A stretch of 64,000 bases of DNA from JAHEJV01 sp964653555 (GCA_964653555.1 CAZZFT010000005.1:18435-82434), one strand, 5' to 3'; numbered from the stretch's first letter, positions 17,787 through 26,326 are shown. Numbers and translations: made by a program. The notes: generated from the letters alone by a model not told the origin.

Positions 17787-18343
17787 CCGGCCGGGCGGTT
17801 CTTGCGTGCCGCGGTACTGGTGCGATCGGCGGTGCGCTCGCGGGCCTTCTCCGCGAGGTACTCGAGGATCACCTCGTCGAGGGGCTTCTGAGAGCCGATG
17901 CCCTCTCCGAAAGTGCGTTCACCGCGCTGGGTGCTCGGCGCCGTTGCCGCCTTGCGCGCGGGGGTCGGCTGCTCCGCGTCCGCAGGCGCGTTCGCCTCGG
18001 GCTCGGTGTCCGGCTTCGACTCCTGGGAGCCCTGCGAACCCTTCGCCTCGATGCCGGCATCGACCGCCGTGTCGCCGAGCCGCTCGGCGATCACCTCGTC
18101 GAAGCCCCCGCTCTGGAGCTTCTCGAGCATGGAGGCGTGCTGCTCCTCGATCATGCCGCGCACGACACCGACCAGGTCCTCGGCCTCGAGGTGATCGGAG
18201 TAGTCGGTCTTGTGCGTTCCGAGGATGGTTCCGCCGTGGTACACGTGGCTGATGATGTGCGGGTTGGCGCGCCCGCTGTCCTCCGTCTGCACGTGGAAGA
18301 GGATTCCCCGGTAGCGGACGTTCGTGTTCGCGCCGGTGATCAT
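17783..18343 (-). CDS. Conserved-looking hypothetical protein upstream of ftsE
   Basis: A 186-residue protein of unknown function. The first 85 residues look ordered: TNVRYRGILFHVQTEDSG, then an Ile/His-rich stretch and SDHLEAEDLVGVVRGMIEEQH. The remainder is a low-complexity linker rich in Glu, Pro, Ala and Thr ending in a short helix. No signal peptide or membrane segment, so it should be cytoplasmic. ATG at 18343 follows a G-rich stretch and begins at MITGANTN. The stop overlaps the ftsE start (GTGA), so it is the first gene of the division operon; a role in division or envelope control is plausible only from context. Confidence 0.75.
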   Translation of the reverse strand: MITGANTNVRYRGILFHVQTEDSGRANPHIISHVYHGGTILGTHKTDYSDHLEAEDLVGVVRGMIEEQHASMLEKLQSGGFDEVIAERLGDTAVDAGIEAKGSQGSQESKPDTEPEANAPADAEQPTPARKAATAPSTQRGERTFGEGIGSQKPLDEVILEYLAEKARERTADRTSTAARKNRPAG

Positions 18344-18656
18344 CCCCCGCCCCCGAGCCGCGCCGCCTGCGCGACGCAGTCTTCCCCTCCGTCCCGCACT
18401 TGTCGACCGGGCCGGAACCGGAGTCGCAGGCAAGCACGGGCACACCAGACCGTCATCGAGCTTCGTTTTCGGCCTCCTGCGGCCCAACCTGAGGTTTCCC
18501 GCGTTTTCCCATGGGGAAGATCCGACTGTGGAGCCCGGATCCCGGCCGGACGCCCTGGGCCCCGGCGCGCGAGAGACGCGCGCCGGGGCAGCGGCGGCGG
18601 GAGGAGGGATCGATGGACCGCCGCCGCGAAGCGGGCCTCAGGGGCTCGAGGGGCGT
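18344..18656. other. Gene-free gap between the division operon and the PEP-CTERM gene
   Basis: About 313 bp without a convincing gene. The open frame extending from the hypothetical protein upstream to 18487 has no family-like sequence. The only clear structure is a 12-bp perfect inverted repeat at 18560-18588, downstream of the PEP-CTERM gene. The promoter of the ftsE operon should lie near 18360-18480 (the stretch around TTTTCGGC and GTTTTCCC is slightly AT-richer), but no consensus box is convincing. Confidence 0.5.
18560..18588 (-). terminator. 12-bp perfect stem-loop after the PEP-CTERM gene
   Basis: Arms CCCCGGCGCGCG (18560-18571) and CGCGCGCCGGGG (18577-18588) flank a 5-base loop AGAGA. 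It lies about 70 bp beyond the stop of the minus-strand PEP-CTERM gene and has no T-run. It could end that transcript without a U-tract or act with Rho. Confidence 0.55.
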
Positions 18657-19304
18657 CTAGGGTGCCAGGCGATCGCGGCGGCCGAGCCAGGCGAGACCGG
18701 CCAGGCCGGCGGCGAAGAGCGAGCCCGTGACCGGCTCGGGGACGCCCGCGATCGCCGCGCTCCCGGGCGACGGCGCGCCGACCGCGAAGTCGCTGGCGTT
18801 GTCGCCGGTGTCCACGTCGGCGAAGCGCCGGGCCAGAGAGCTGTCGGCCGGCGCGTCGGGCGCCGCACTGCCCTCCCCGGCGAAGAAGTCGGCCGGCCCG
18901 AAGTCGCCATAGCCGAGCGCGTCGAGCACCGATCCGGCGTCGCGGAGCACCACCGAATCGGGGCCGTTCTGGAAGTCGAAGTCGGCGATCTGGTCGGCGT
19001 TCGGGACTGCGGTCGTCCCGTCGCCCGCGTCGTCCGCCAGCACGAAGAGGCCGTTCGCCCCGACCACGCCCGACAGGTCCAGGCGGTCGGTGACGGCGCC
19101 GTTCGAGCCGTTGATTCCCTCGACGATCAGCCCGTCGAGTACGGTGCCCGGAGTGGCGTAGATCTCGACGAAGGACAGTCCGTCGTCGGAGCCGGAGGCG
19201 TCGTAGAACACCTCCGACAGCAGGGGCAGCGCGCCGACGCCGACCGGAGCGGCGAGCCCACCCAGGGCGAAGGCGGCCGCGAGGCCGCGAAGCGAGAACG
19301 TCAT
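18657..19304 (-). CDS. PEP-CTERM secreted protein with lamin-tail-like domain
   Basis: A 215-residue secreted protein. The N-terminal signal peptide spans about residues 1-25. The middle (about 28-180) is a lamin-tail-like beta-sandwich: PLLSEVFYDASGSDDG, then FVEIYATP and later LDALGYGDFG. The C-terminus is a PEP-CTERM sorting tag: VPEP motif, a hydrophobic helix, then RR. Such tags are recognised by exosortase and the protein is passed to the cell surface or extracellular polysaccharide. No exosortase gene is in the window. ATG at 19304 overlaps the preceding stop (ATGA). Confidence 0.85.
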   Translation of the reverse strand: MTFSLRGLAAAFALGGLAAPVGVGALPLLSEVFYDASGSDDGLSFVEIYATPGTVLDGLIVEGINGSNGAVTDRLDLSGVVGANGLFVLADDAGDGTTAVPNADQIADFDFQNGPDSVVLRDAGSVLDALGYGDFGPADFFAGEGSAAPDAPADSSLARRFADVDTGDNASDFAVGAPSPGSAAIAGVPEPVTGSLFAAGLAGLAWLGRRDRLAP

Positions 19305-20854
19305 GGCAATGGTTCCTGTTCGGGGAGGGAGGGACCTGCGGAATCCCGGTGCGCGAGCTGCTCGCTGAACCAGCCGCCCGTCCACGCGTCGAGACCGGAG
19401 GCCAGCTCGGCAGCGCGCAGGCGCAGCGCCGTCTCGGAGGCCTCCGGCTCCGGCGCCGCCAGGGAGGCGAGCACGCGCTGGCGCTCGAAGTAGAGCTGGT
19501 CGATCTCGTCGAGCACGTCGTCGCGCAGCTGCGCCACCAGCCGCGCTTCGCGCGACACGTCGATGCGCTCGGGGTTGAAGACCGCCTCGCCCAGGTCCCA
19601 GGAGAGCTCGAGGGAGACTCCGTAGTCCTCGCCCTCGCTGCGATCGCGGTCGCGGAGGTAGCGCTTGGCGCCCGACAGGAACGCCTCGTCGTCGTCGATC
19701 CCGTGGTCGCGGTCGCGCCCCCAGTCGCCGCGAAGGCTCACCGCCGGGTAGAGCGCGCTGCGGCCCGCGGCGTCCCACAGCTCGCGCATGCGAGAGGGCG
19801 CGAGGGCCAGGTAGTGGAGGGCCTGGCGCTGCACCTGGCGCACCGGGGGGTCGGTCCACGGCGCCGGAGCCGGCGACCGCCGCCCCGCGTCCTTGCCGGA
19901 CCGGTCGACGATGCGGAGCAGTCCGCGGGCGGTGGCGACGACCAGGTGGTCGCCCGTGCCCGCGACCGCCGTCACGGCGATGCTTCCCGCCGGCGGACCG
20001 CTGCGCCGCCACGGGCCGGCCGCGTCCGGGGCCGTCAGCAGCCCGGCGTCGGTGGCCAGCCACAGGCGATCGGGATCCGCCACGAGGCGCAGCGGAACCG
20101 CTCCCGGCGGCAGCACGGGATGCTCGACCCGCCAGCCGCCCCCGGGCGCGAGGATCGCCAGGGATCGCGCCAGCAGCACCAACAACTCGCCCCGGGATCC
20201 GCGGACGAGGTCGAGGGGTCCCTCCTCCCCTTCGCCTGCGAGCGGGAGCGCCTGGCGCACTCCCAGCGCGTCGGGACCCGCTCTCCAAAGCGCCCCGTCG
20301 ATCACGGCCCACACCGTGAGGTCACCGCCGCTCCCGGGCATCAGGAGCACTCGGCGCGCCTCGCCGAAGGGAAGCTCCGGCATGCGCCGCCAGACGGGCT
20401 CGGGGACGGATGCTTCGGCGAGGTACACCCCGGCCCCGGTGGCCGCCGCCAGCCACCCGGCGGCCGAGTCGAGATCGGCGACCGCGCGGGCGGCCTCGCC
20501 GGTGCCGATCCGCTCGGAGAACACGCGGCCGGGCCCGGCGATCCGGTACAGGCCAGCGTCGGTCGCCGCGAGCAGAGTGCCGTCGGGCTCGAATACGAGA
20601 TCGCGCACCGGACCGCGGGCGAGCACGCGCTCGAGCGGTCCGTCGATCGGGCCCCAGGCCACGCCGCGTTCACCCCCGACGGCGAGGCGGGCGGTCGCGC
20701 CGTCGAAGGCAAGCGCCTGGGCGCGATCGATGCCTGCGGGCGCGCCCAGCTGCAGCCAGCGGGCGCCGGCGACATCGGTACCGGCGGCCGTCGACGCAGC
20801 GAGCAGCGAGAGCAGCGCGAGGCGCGCGAGGCGATCGATCTGGAGCAGACGCAC
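19301..20854 (-). CDS. Secreted beta-propeller-like protein of unknown function
   Basis: A 517-residue protein with a signal peptide (about 1-26). Residues about 30-335 contain repeated short blade-like units of the form D-G-x-L-L-A-A-T-D-A-G-L-Y-R, with similar LWLATDAGLLTAPDAAG and LVVATARGLLRI repeats, suggesting a six- or seven-bladed propeller. The C-terminal 180 residues are charged and include an Asp/Arg-rich stretch and a coiled helix (DEIDQLYFERQRVLAS). GTG at 20854 is chosen because it begins the signal peptide; the much longer frame upstream is a shadow. It is co-translated with the PEP-CTERM protein. No function assigned. Confidence 0.75.
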   Translation of the reverse strand: MRLLQIDRLARLALLSLLAASTAAGTDVAGARWLQLGAPAGIDRAQALAFDGATARLAVGGERGVAWGPIDGPLERVLARGPVRDLVFEPDGTLLAATDAGLYRIAGPGRVFSERIGTGEAARAVADLDSAAGWLAAATGAGVYLAEASVPEPVWRRMPELPFGEARRVLLMPGSGGDLTVWAVIDGALWRAGPDALGVRQALPLAGEGEEGPLDLVRGSRGELLVLLARSLAILAPGGGWRVEHPVLPPGAVPLRLVADPDRLWLATDAGLLTAPDAAGPWRRSGPPAGSIAVTAVAGTGDHLVVATARGLLRIVDRSGKDAGRRSPAPAPWTDPPVRQVQRQALHYLALAPSRMRELWDAAGRSALYPAVSLRGDWGRDRDHGIDDDEAFLSGAKRYLRDRDRSEGEDYGVSLELSWDLGEAVFNPERIDVSREARLVAQLRDDVLDEIDQLYFERQRVLASLAAPEPEASETALRLRAAELASGLDAWTGGWFSEQLAHRDSAGPSLPEQEPLP

Positions 20855-21042
20855 GCGCGGCGCCGGAGCAAGGGGTGTGCCGGACCCGCGCCTCGCGGCG
20901 ACGCCCGCGAGTCCGCGCACTTGCGCGCGAGCGGCAGGCCGCGCGCGCCCCCGCGTGCCCGTGCGCTGACGCGGTCGCGCGAACTCGCGCCCACGCCGCA
21001 GGCCTGCTTGACGCCCCCCAGCGCCTCTTCGAGAATTGGTCC

Positions 21043-21519
21043 ATGCCGGCGCGTCCGCCCCGCTTCCCGCTCGCGCGCGCGATCGCCGCGGCCGCGCTGC
21101 TGCTCGCCGTACCGCTCTCGCTCGGCGCGAGCTCGCGAACCCCGCTCTTCCGATGGAAGGACGGGAGCGGCGCTGTCCACTACACGACCGAGGTCCAGCA
21201 GATTCCCGAAGCCAAGCGCGGGCAGGCAGAGATCGTCGAGGTCGCGCCGCCGGCCCCGGTGCGCCTCGCCCAGCCCGCGACCCCCGAGCCCGCGCCCGTG
21301 CCCGACAGCGAGCTCGATGCGCGCATCGAGGCCCTCGAGCGCGCCATCGCGGACGACGAGGCCGTGCTCGCCGACTATCTCTCCGACGGCGACGAGGCCC
21401 AGCGCCTGCGCGACGCCGGCGAGATCGACGCGATCGCGCAACGCCTGCCCCAGCGCCAGGAGGAGCTGCGCGCGCTGCGCGCGCAACGCGCCGGCGGCGG
21501 CAAAGCCGATGCCCCCTGA
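21043..21519 (+). CDS. DUF4124-domain secreted protein
   Basis: A 158-residue exported protein with a signal peptide (about 1-29, ending LSLGASS). It is followed by a DUF4124-like segment (FRWKDGSGAVHYTTEVQQIP), a proline-rich linker and a C-terminal coiled coil (about 90-150). Members of this family are periplasmic proteins without assigned function. The last 11 bases overlap the cofD start. Its promoter is probably in the 188-bp divergent gap 20855-21042, but no clear boxes were found. A link to F420 synthesis is only by position. Confidence 0.75.
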   Translation: MPARPPRFPLARAIAAAALLLAVPLSLGASSRTPLFRWKDGSGAVHYTTEVQQIPEAKRGQAEIVEVAPPAPVRLAQPATPEPAPVPDSELDARIEALERAIADDEAVLADYLSDGDEAQRLRDAGEIDAIAQRLPQRQEELRALRAQRAGGGKADAP

Positions 21520-22465
21520 TGCGCCGACCCGCGTCGTGGCCCTCGCCGGAGGCGTGGGGGCGGCGCGCTTCCTGACCGGGCTGGTGCGCGCGACCGCGCC
21601 CGAGGACATCTCGGTCGTGGTCAATACCGGCGACGACATGCGCTTCTACGGCGTCCACGTCTCGCCCGACGTGGACATCGTGACCTACACACTGGCAGGC
21701 CGCGTCGACCGGACGCGCGGCTACGGGATCGAGGGCGACACGACGGCGTTGATCGACACCCTCGGCTCGCTCGGCCACGAGACCTGGTTCCGCCTCGGCG
21801 ACCGCGACTTCGCCTTCTGCCACCACCGCACCCTGCGCCTCGCCGCCGGGGTGGGGCTGGCCGAGGCCACCGACGAGCTGCGCCGCGCCCTCGGCGTCGC
21901 GTCGCGGATCCTGGTCATGTCCGAGGACCCCTGCCCGACGCGGGTCGTGCTGGGCGGGGGACGCGTCGTGCACTTCGAGGAGTACCTGGCCCGGGACGGG
22001 GCGCCCGACGACGTGGCCGACGTCGTCCTGTCCGCCGCCGCGCGCGCGCGCCCAGGGCCGGGCGTGCTGGAGGCGATCGCCGCCGCCGAGGTCGTGCTCG
22101 TGTGCCCGAGCAATCCGCTCGTGTCGATCGGACCGATCCTGGCGCTGCCCGGCGTTCGGGAGGCGCTACACGCCGCGCGCGCGCCGGTCGTCGCGATCTC
22201 TCCGATCATCGGCGGGGCGCCGGTGAAGGGCCCGGCCGACCGTCTGCTGCGTGGGTTGGGGCACGAGGTGTCGGCGCGCGGAGTGGCCGCGCTCTACGGC
22301 GACCTGCTCGACGGGTACGTGCTCGACACCCGCGACGCGGCTCAGCAGTCCTCGATCGAGGCACGCGGCCTGCGCACCCGGGTCGTCGACACCTTGATGC
22401 GCAGCCCGGAGGTCGCGGCCGAGCTCGCGCGTCAGGCGCTCGATCTGGCGAGCTCGCTGCGATGA
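21509..22465 (+). CDS. cofD: F420 synthesis: phospholactyl transferase CofD/FbiA
   Basis: A 318-residue transferase that joins the activated phospholactate (or phosphoenolpyruvate) moiety to FO, forming F420-0 or its dehydro form. The N-terminal glycine-rich motif ALAGGVGAARFLTGL and NTGDDMRFYGVHVSPD are diagnostic of the CofD family. Length is normal. ATG at 21509 lies inside the end of the DUF4124 gene, in a different frame, and the stop overlaps cofC (ATGA). The cofDCE order gives three consecutive steps of F420 assembly; the FO synthase genes are not in the window. Confidence 0.94.
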   Translation: MPPDAPTRVVALAGGVGAARFLTGLVRATAPEDISVVVNTGDDMRFYGVHVSPDVDIVTYTLAGRVDRTRGYGIEGDTTALIDTLGSLGHETWFRLGDRDFAFCHHRTLRLAAGVGLAEATDELRRALGVASRILVMSEDPCPTRVVLGGGRVVHFEEYLARDGAPDDVADVVLSAAARARPGPGVLEAIAAAEVVLVCPSNPLVSIGPILALPGVREALHAARAPVVAISPIIGGAPVKGPADRLLRGLGHEVSARGVAALYGDLLDGYVLDTRDAAQQSSIEARGLRTRVVDTLMRSPEVAAELARQALDLASSLR

Positions 22466-23091
22466 CCGTCGCGATCGTCCCCGTGAAGGCGCTCGCGGCG
22501 TCGAAGTCGCGGCTGCTGCCGGATCGCCCGCGCAGCGACGTCGAGGCGCTCTCCCTGGCGATGATGGGCGACGTGATCGCGTGTCTGCTCGCGGTACCCG
22601 GCATCGTGCGGGTGTGGGTCGTGACTCCCGACGGCGCCGTCGCCGAACGGGCCCGCGAGCAGGGGGCCCGTGTGCTGCTCCGCCCCGATCCCGGGCTCAA
22701 CGCAGCGGTCGAGGCCGCCAGCGCCGAAGCGGCGCACCCCGGCGAGGGCGTGCTCGTGGTGCTCGGCGACGTCGCCGCCGCCGATCCGGGCGAGATCGCG
22801 CGGCTGCTCGAAGAGGGGCCGGAGCGCGGGATCGCGCTGGCGCCCTCGAGCGACGGAGGAACCTCGGCGCTGCTGCGCCGCCCCGCCGACGTGATCCCCG
22901 CCCGCTTCGGCCGCGACAGCGCGAAGCGCCACCGCGACGCGGCGGCCCAGGCGGGTGTCACGTGCGTGGAGATCGCCCTCCCGTCCCTGGCGATCGACGT
23001 CGATCTCGCCGAAGACGCCCGCGCGATCCTTCCGAAGAGCACCCTCGGACCGCGCACCCGCGCGCTGCTCGAAGCCTGGGCCGACGGGTGA
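22462..23091 (+). CDS. cofC: F420 synthesis: guanylyltransferase CofC/FbiD
   Basis: A 209-residue GTP-dependent guanylyltransferase of the nucleotidyl-transferase fold. It activates 2-phospholactate, or phosphoenolpyruvate in some bacteria. Visible parts are the start IVPVKALAASKSRL, a typical CofC phosphate-binding N-terminus, the conserved LVVLGDVAAADPGEI, and the SSDGGTSALLRR segment that carries the metal ligand and substrate loop. ATG at 22462 overlaps the cofD stop, and its stop overlaps cofE. Which substrate it uses cannot be told by eye. Confidence 0.92.
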   Translation: MTVAIVPVKALAASKSRLLPDRPRSDVEALSLAMMGDVIACLLAVPGIVRVWVVTPDGAVAERAREQGARVLLRPDPGLNAAVEAASAEAAHPGEGVLVVLGDVAAADPGEIARLLEEGPERGIALAPSSDGGTSALLRRPADVIPARFGRDSAKRHRDAAAQAGVTCVEIALPSLAIDVDLAEDARAILPKSTLGPRTRALLEAWADG

Positions 23092-23831
23092 CGCGCCTCG
23101 AGCTGGTGGCGATCACCAGTGTTCCCGCCGTTCGACCCGGCGACGACCTGGCGAGCCTCCTCGGGGACGCAGCGGCCGCCCAGGGAATCGACCTCCACGA
23201 CGGTGTCCTGGTCGTGTGTCAGAAGATCGTCTCGAAGGCCGAGGGACGGCTCGTGGCCCTCGCGGAGGTCGAGCCCTCGCAGGAGGCGCGGCGGATCGCC
23301 GCCGAGGACGACAAGGATCCGCGGCACGTCGAGCTGGTGCTGCGCGAGAGCGTGCGCATCGTGCGCCGGGGACACCGCGCGCTGATCTGCGAGACGCGAC
23401 ACGGCTTCGTGTGCGCGAACGCCGGTGTCGATCTCTCGAACGCCTCCGCCGACACCGCGGTCCTGCTCCCGATCGACCCCGACGCCTCGGCTGGCGCCCT
23501 GCGCGACGCGCTGGAGCGACGCGGCGCCGGACCGCTCGGCGTCGTGGTGAGCGACACCTTCGGCCGCCCGTGGCGCGAGGGGCTGGTCGACGTCGCCCTC
23601 GGCTGCGCGGGGATCGCTCCGATCGAGGACCTGCGCGGCGGCGTGGACTGGGTAGGACGACCCCTGGAGGTCACCGCCACCGCCACGGTCGATCAGCTCG
23701 CCGCCGCCGCGGGCCTGCTGATGCGCAAGGACGCCGGCATCCCCGCCGTCTGGGTCCGCGGCGTGACACCCGTCGGCGACGGGAGCGTGCGCGCGATGCT
23801 GCGTGATCCGGCGACGGACTTGTTTCGCTGA
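23088..23831 (+). CDS. cofE: F420-0:gamma-glutamyl ligase CofE
   Basis: A 247-residue GTP-dependent ligase adding L-glutamates to F420-0. Visible motifs: VVCQKIVSKAEGR near the N-terminus, ETRHGFVCANAGVDLSN and VVVSDTFGRPWREG, all characteristic of CofE. It lacks the C-terminal nitroreductase-like domain of actinobacterial FbiB, so only the ligase half is present. GTG at 23088 overlaps the cofC stop (GTGA). The operon ends here. Confidence 0.95.
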   Translation: MTRLELVAITSVPAVRPGDDLASLLGDAAAAQGIDLHDGVLVVCQKIVSKAEGRLVALAEVEPSQEARRIAAEDDKDPRHVELVLRESVRIVRRGHRALICETRHGFVCANAGVDLSNASADTAVLLPIDPDASAGALRDALERRGAGPLGVVVSDTFGRPWREGLVDVALGCAGIAPIEDLRGGVDWVGRPLEVTATATVDQLAAAAGLLMRKDAGIPAVWVRGVTPVGDGSVRAMLRDPATDLFR

Positions 23832-23833
23832 GA

Positions 23834-23847
23834 GCGGGCGCGCCCGC
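23834..23847. terminator. Short palindromic hairpin in the cofE/orphan convergent junction
   Basis: GCGGG and CCCGC arms separated by CGCG, 3 bp after the cofE stop and before the minus-strand orphan gene end at 23856. No T-run; it may stop transcription in either direction. Confidence 0.35.
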
Positions 23848-23855
23848 GAGCGCGC

Positions 23856-24356
23856 TCACCAGCAGGGTGCGTCCTCGGTCTCGACGCGCCAGAAGTCGCT
23901 GTCGTAGCGGAACGAGCCGCTCCAGCAGGCGTCCGAATCCCCATCGACGTCCCCCGCGGTCTCGGTGTCGTCGAGGACCCAGACCACGAGCTGGCAGATC
24001 GTCGCGCCGTAGGAGCGGGCGACCGGGATCAGCTCGGAGGCCAGCTCCCTCGGCCGCGGAATCACGCTCCGGCTCGGGAGCTTCGACAGGGGGATCTCCA
24101 GCAGCGCGCTGCAGCTCGCGTCGTCGCCGCTGCCGTCGATCCGGACCTCGAGGTCCGCGTCGATCGAGCTGCGGCCCGTGTCGACGACCGCCGTCGGGGG
24201 AAGGGAGACGAACCCACACGCGCGGCCCTCGGAGCTGGCGAAGGCGAGGAAGCAGGAGGCGAAGGCGGTCGCGGAAGCGGTCGAGTTCACGTTCACGTGG
24301 CTGGCCCCCGCTGCCCGCGGCGAGCGATCCGCCCCGGGCGGCGCAGCGGCCCGCAT
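23856..24356 (-). CDS. Unrecognised small protein, possibly a remnant
   Basis: A 166-residue open frame that I cannot assign. It contains about seven cysteines, an acid-rich C-terminal half (TETAGDVDGDSDACW) and plausible strand patterns such as ADLEVRIDGSGDDASCSALL, but no signal peptide. The true start is uncertain; ATG at 24356 is merely the longest choice, and an in-frame GTG near 24300 is possible. Overlapping frames on both strands are equally open, as expected at this base composition. It lies between the end of engB and the end of cofE. Confidence 0.4.
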   Translation of the reverse strand: MRAAAPPGADRSPRAAGASHVNVNSTASATAFASCFLAFASSEGRACGFVSLPPTAVVDTGRSSIDADLEVRIDGSGDDASCSALLEIPLSKLPSRSVIPRPRELASELIPVARSYGATICQLVVWVLDDTETAGDVDGDSDACWSGSFRYDSDFWRVETEDAPCW

Positions 24357-24427
24357 CCATCCCGTCGTGCCTAGACGCCGCTCGGCCGACCGGGGTTCCT
24401 CCCGATGCTAGGCGGGACGCTGTCGGC

Positions 24428-25051
24428 CTAGGCGGGCGGGTCGGCGACCGCGGCCTCGATCGACGCCCACAGCTCGCGCAGGCCGGTGCCGCTCGCGGCC
24501 GACGTGGCGAGCACGACGGCGCCGGGCAGCGCCGAGTCGGCCGACAGCGCGCGAACCCGCTCGGCGCGGCGCATCGGCTTGAGCTTGTCGCACTTGGTGA
24601 GGGCGACGAGAGCGGGGACGCCGCGTTCGGCGAGCCAGCCCAGGAGCAGGGTCTCGTCCTCCCCGGGGTCGCGCCGCAGGTCCTGGAGCAGCACCGCCAG
24701 GCGCAGCGTGGGGCGATCGGCGAGGTAGCTCTCGATCCAGCGCTTCCAGTCCTCGCGCTCGCGCTTCGCCACCTTCGCGTAGCCGTAGCCGGGCAGGTCG
24801 ACCAGCCATAGCTCGCGGCCGCCGCGCACGACGCGGAACCAGTTCAACAGGCGCGTCTTGCCCGGGGTCGAAGAGATGCGCGCGAGGGATCGGCGCCCGA
24901 CCAGAGCGTTCAGCAGGCTCGACTTGCCGACGTTGGAGCGGCCGAGGAAAGCGATCTCCGGGGCGCCCGGCCGCGGAAACCCCGAGGCGTCCGCGGCACT
25001 CGTGAGCAGCTCGGCCGAGGACACGCGCGGGTCGAAGCCGCGAGCCCTCAC
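24428..25051 (-). CDS. engB: Ribosome-assembly GTPase EngB/YsxC
   Basis: A 207-residue GTPase of the TrmE-Era-EngA-EngB-Septin group, needed for large-subunit ribosome assembly. Motifs are visible: G1 GRSNVGKSS, G2 around SSTPGKTR, G3 DLPGYGYAK and G4 LTKCDKLK. Cytoplasmic, normal length with a short N-terminal extension. The GTG start overlaps the aminotransferase stop, so it is translated after that gene. Confidence 0.96.
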   Translation of the reverse strand: MRARGFDPRVSSAELLTSAADASGFPRPGAPEIAFLGRSNVGKSSLLNALVGRRSLARISSTPGKTRLLNWFRVVRGGRELWLVDLPGYGYAKVAKREREDWKRWIESYLADRPTLRLAVLLQDLRRDPGEDETLLLGWLAERGVPALVALTKCDKLKPMRRAERVRALSADSALPGAVVLATSAASGTGLRELWASIEAAVADPPA

Positions 25052-26202
25052 CGCCGCGCCGGCAGCGCGTCGGCCAGCCGCGCGAGCGCCTCCTCGATCG
25101 TCGCATCGGAGGCGGCATAGGAGAAGCGCAGCCAGCCCTCCCCCGCGGCGCCGAAGTCCACCCCGGGCGTGGTGCCGACCTGGGCGCGCTCGAGCAGGTC
25201 GAAGGCCAGCGCGCGCGAGTCGCTCGCGAAGGCACGGGCGTCAGCGAACACGTAGAAGGCGCCCGCCGGGGTCTGGGGGACGGCGAATCCGAGCTCGCGC
25301 AGGCCCGCCACCATCCGGTCGCGCCGGCGCGCGTAGGCCTCGCGCATCGCCACCACCGCCGCCTCACCCTTCTCGAGCGCCGCAATCCCCGCTCGCTGCA
25401 CGAAGCGGTTCGCCGAGATGAACAGGTTCTGCTGCAGGATCTGCAGTGGGCGCACCCGCTCGCGGGGCGCCACCAGCCAGCCGAGTCGGAAACCGGTCAT
25501 CGCGTAGCGCTTCGAGAAGCCGTCCAGCACGTAGCACTCGGCGTCGAGCTCGAGCGCCGACACGACGCGCGCGCCGTCGTAGACCAGGCCGTCGTAGATC
25601 TCGTCGGAGACGATCGGAACCCCGAGCTCCGCGAGCGCGCGCAGCGTCTCGCGGCTCTGCACCGCGCCGGTCGGATTGGCGGGGGACGCCACGACGATCG
25701 CGCGCGTGCGCGGCGTCAGCGCGGCGCGCACCGCGTCGACGTCCAGCGGGTAGCCGTGACCCGGGTCGCTCGGGACGAACACGGGGACCCCGCCGCAGGC
25801 GTGGACGAAGCTCGGGTAGCAGGGGTAGTGAGGTGTGGCGATGACCACCTCGTCGCCCGGATCGACCAGGAGCAGGAAGGTGAGCAGCATCGCCGGGGAG
25901 GTGCCGCTGGTGACGATCACGCGCTCCGGGTCCACCGCGACGCCGAAGCGCCGGCCCAGATCGACGCCGATCGCCTCGCGCAGCTCGACCAGACCGCGGC
26001 TGTCGGTGTAGCGCGTCTCGCCCCCGCGCAGCGCCGCGGCGCAGGCCTCGACCACGGCGGGGGGGGGCGGGAAGTCGGGCTCGCCGATCTCCAGGTGCAG
26101 GACCGGTGTGCCGGCGCGCTCCATCGCGAAGGCGCGCTCCATCACCTCCATCGCCAGGAACGGCTGCACCCGGGCGACGCGGGCGGCGAGCTTCGCGGGC
26201 AT
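25048..26202 (-). CDS. Class I/II PLP-dependent aminotransferase
   Basis: A 384-residue cytosolic fold-type I aminotransferase. Visible: the glycine-rich substrate loop IGEPDFPPP, SPANPTGAV and SDEIYDGLVYD, the PLP lysine in FSKRYAMTGFRLGW and the arginine site near WLRFSYA. It resembles aspartate or aromatic aminotransferases, with homologues of uncertain substrate; the sequence does not specify which. ATG at 26202 begins at MPAKLAARV. It forms a two-gene unit with engB. Confidence 0.9.
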   Translation of the reverse strand: MPAKLAARVARVQPFLAMEVMERAFAMERAGTPVLHLEIGEPDFPPPPAVVEACAAALRGGETRYTDSRGLVELREAIGVDLGRRFGVAVDPERVIVTSGTSPAMLLTFLLLVDPGDEVVIATPHYPCYPSFVHACGGVPVFVPSDPGHGYPLDVDAVRAALTPRTRAIVVASPANPTGAVQSRETLRALAELGVPIVSDEIYDGLVYDGARVVSALELDAECYVLDGFSKRYAMTGFRLGWLVAPRERVRPLQILQQNLFISANRFVQRAGIAALEKGEAAVVAMREAYARRRDRMVAGLRELGFAVPQTPAGAFYVFADARAFASDSRALAFDLLERAQVGTTPGVDFGAAGEGWLRFSYAASDATIEEALARLADALPARR

Positions 26203-26246
26203 GCCTCCGGGTAGCCGTGCGGGGCCGGGGTGTCAACCGAAGCCCG

Positions 26247-26316
26247 TTCGCAAGTGCTCGATTTTCATGGCATAAAACGATCGGTCGCTTTGACCGACGA
26301 GAACCCATCGGATACT
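26247..26316 (+). promoter_or_regulatory. Possible ccmE promoter region with operator-like dyad
   Basis: This gap is the most AT-rich part of the neighbourhood. One candidate has TTCGCA (26247-26252) and CATAAA (26271-26276) spaced 18 bp. A dyad TCGGTC-N5-GACCGA spans 26281-26297, about 30 bp before the ccmE ATG, and could be an operator or a leader stem. The aminotransferase gene diverges at 26202, so it could also use this gap. Confidence 0.3.
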
Positions 26317-26326
26317 CTCCGCGGCC

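Noticed and set aside
24369..24433. Three copies of GCCTAG/CTAGGC around the engB stop
   Set aside because: Six-base matches are too short to claim a site without comparison to relatives.
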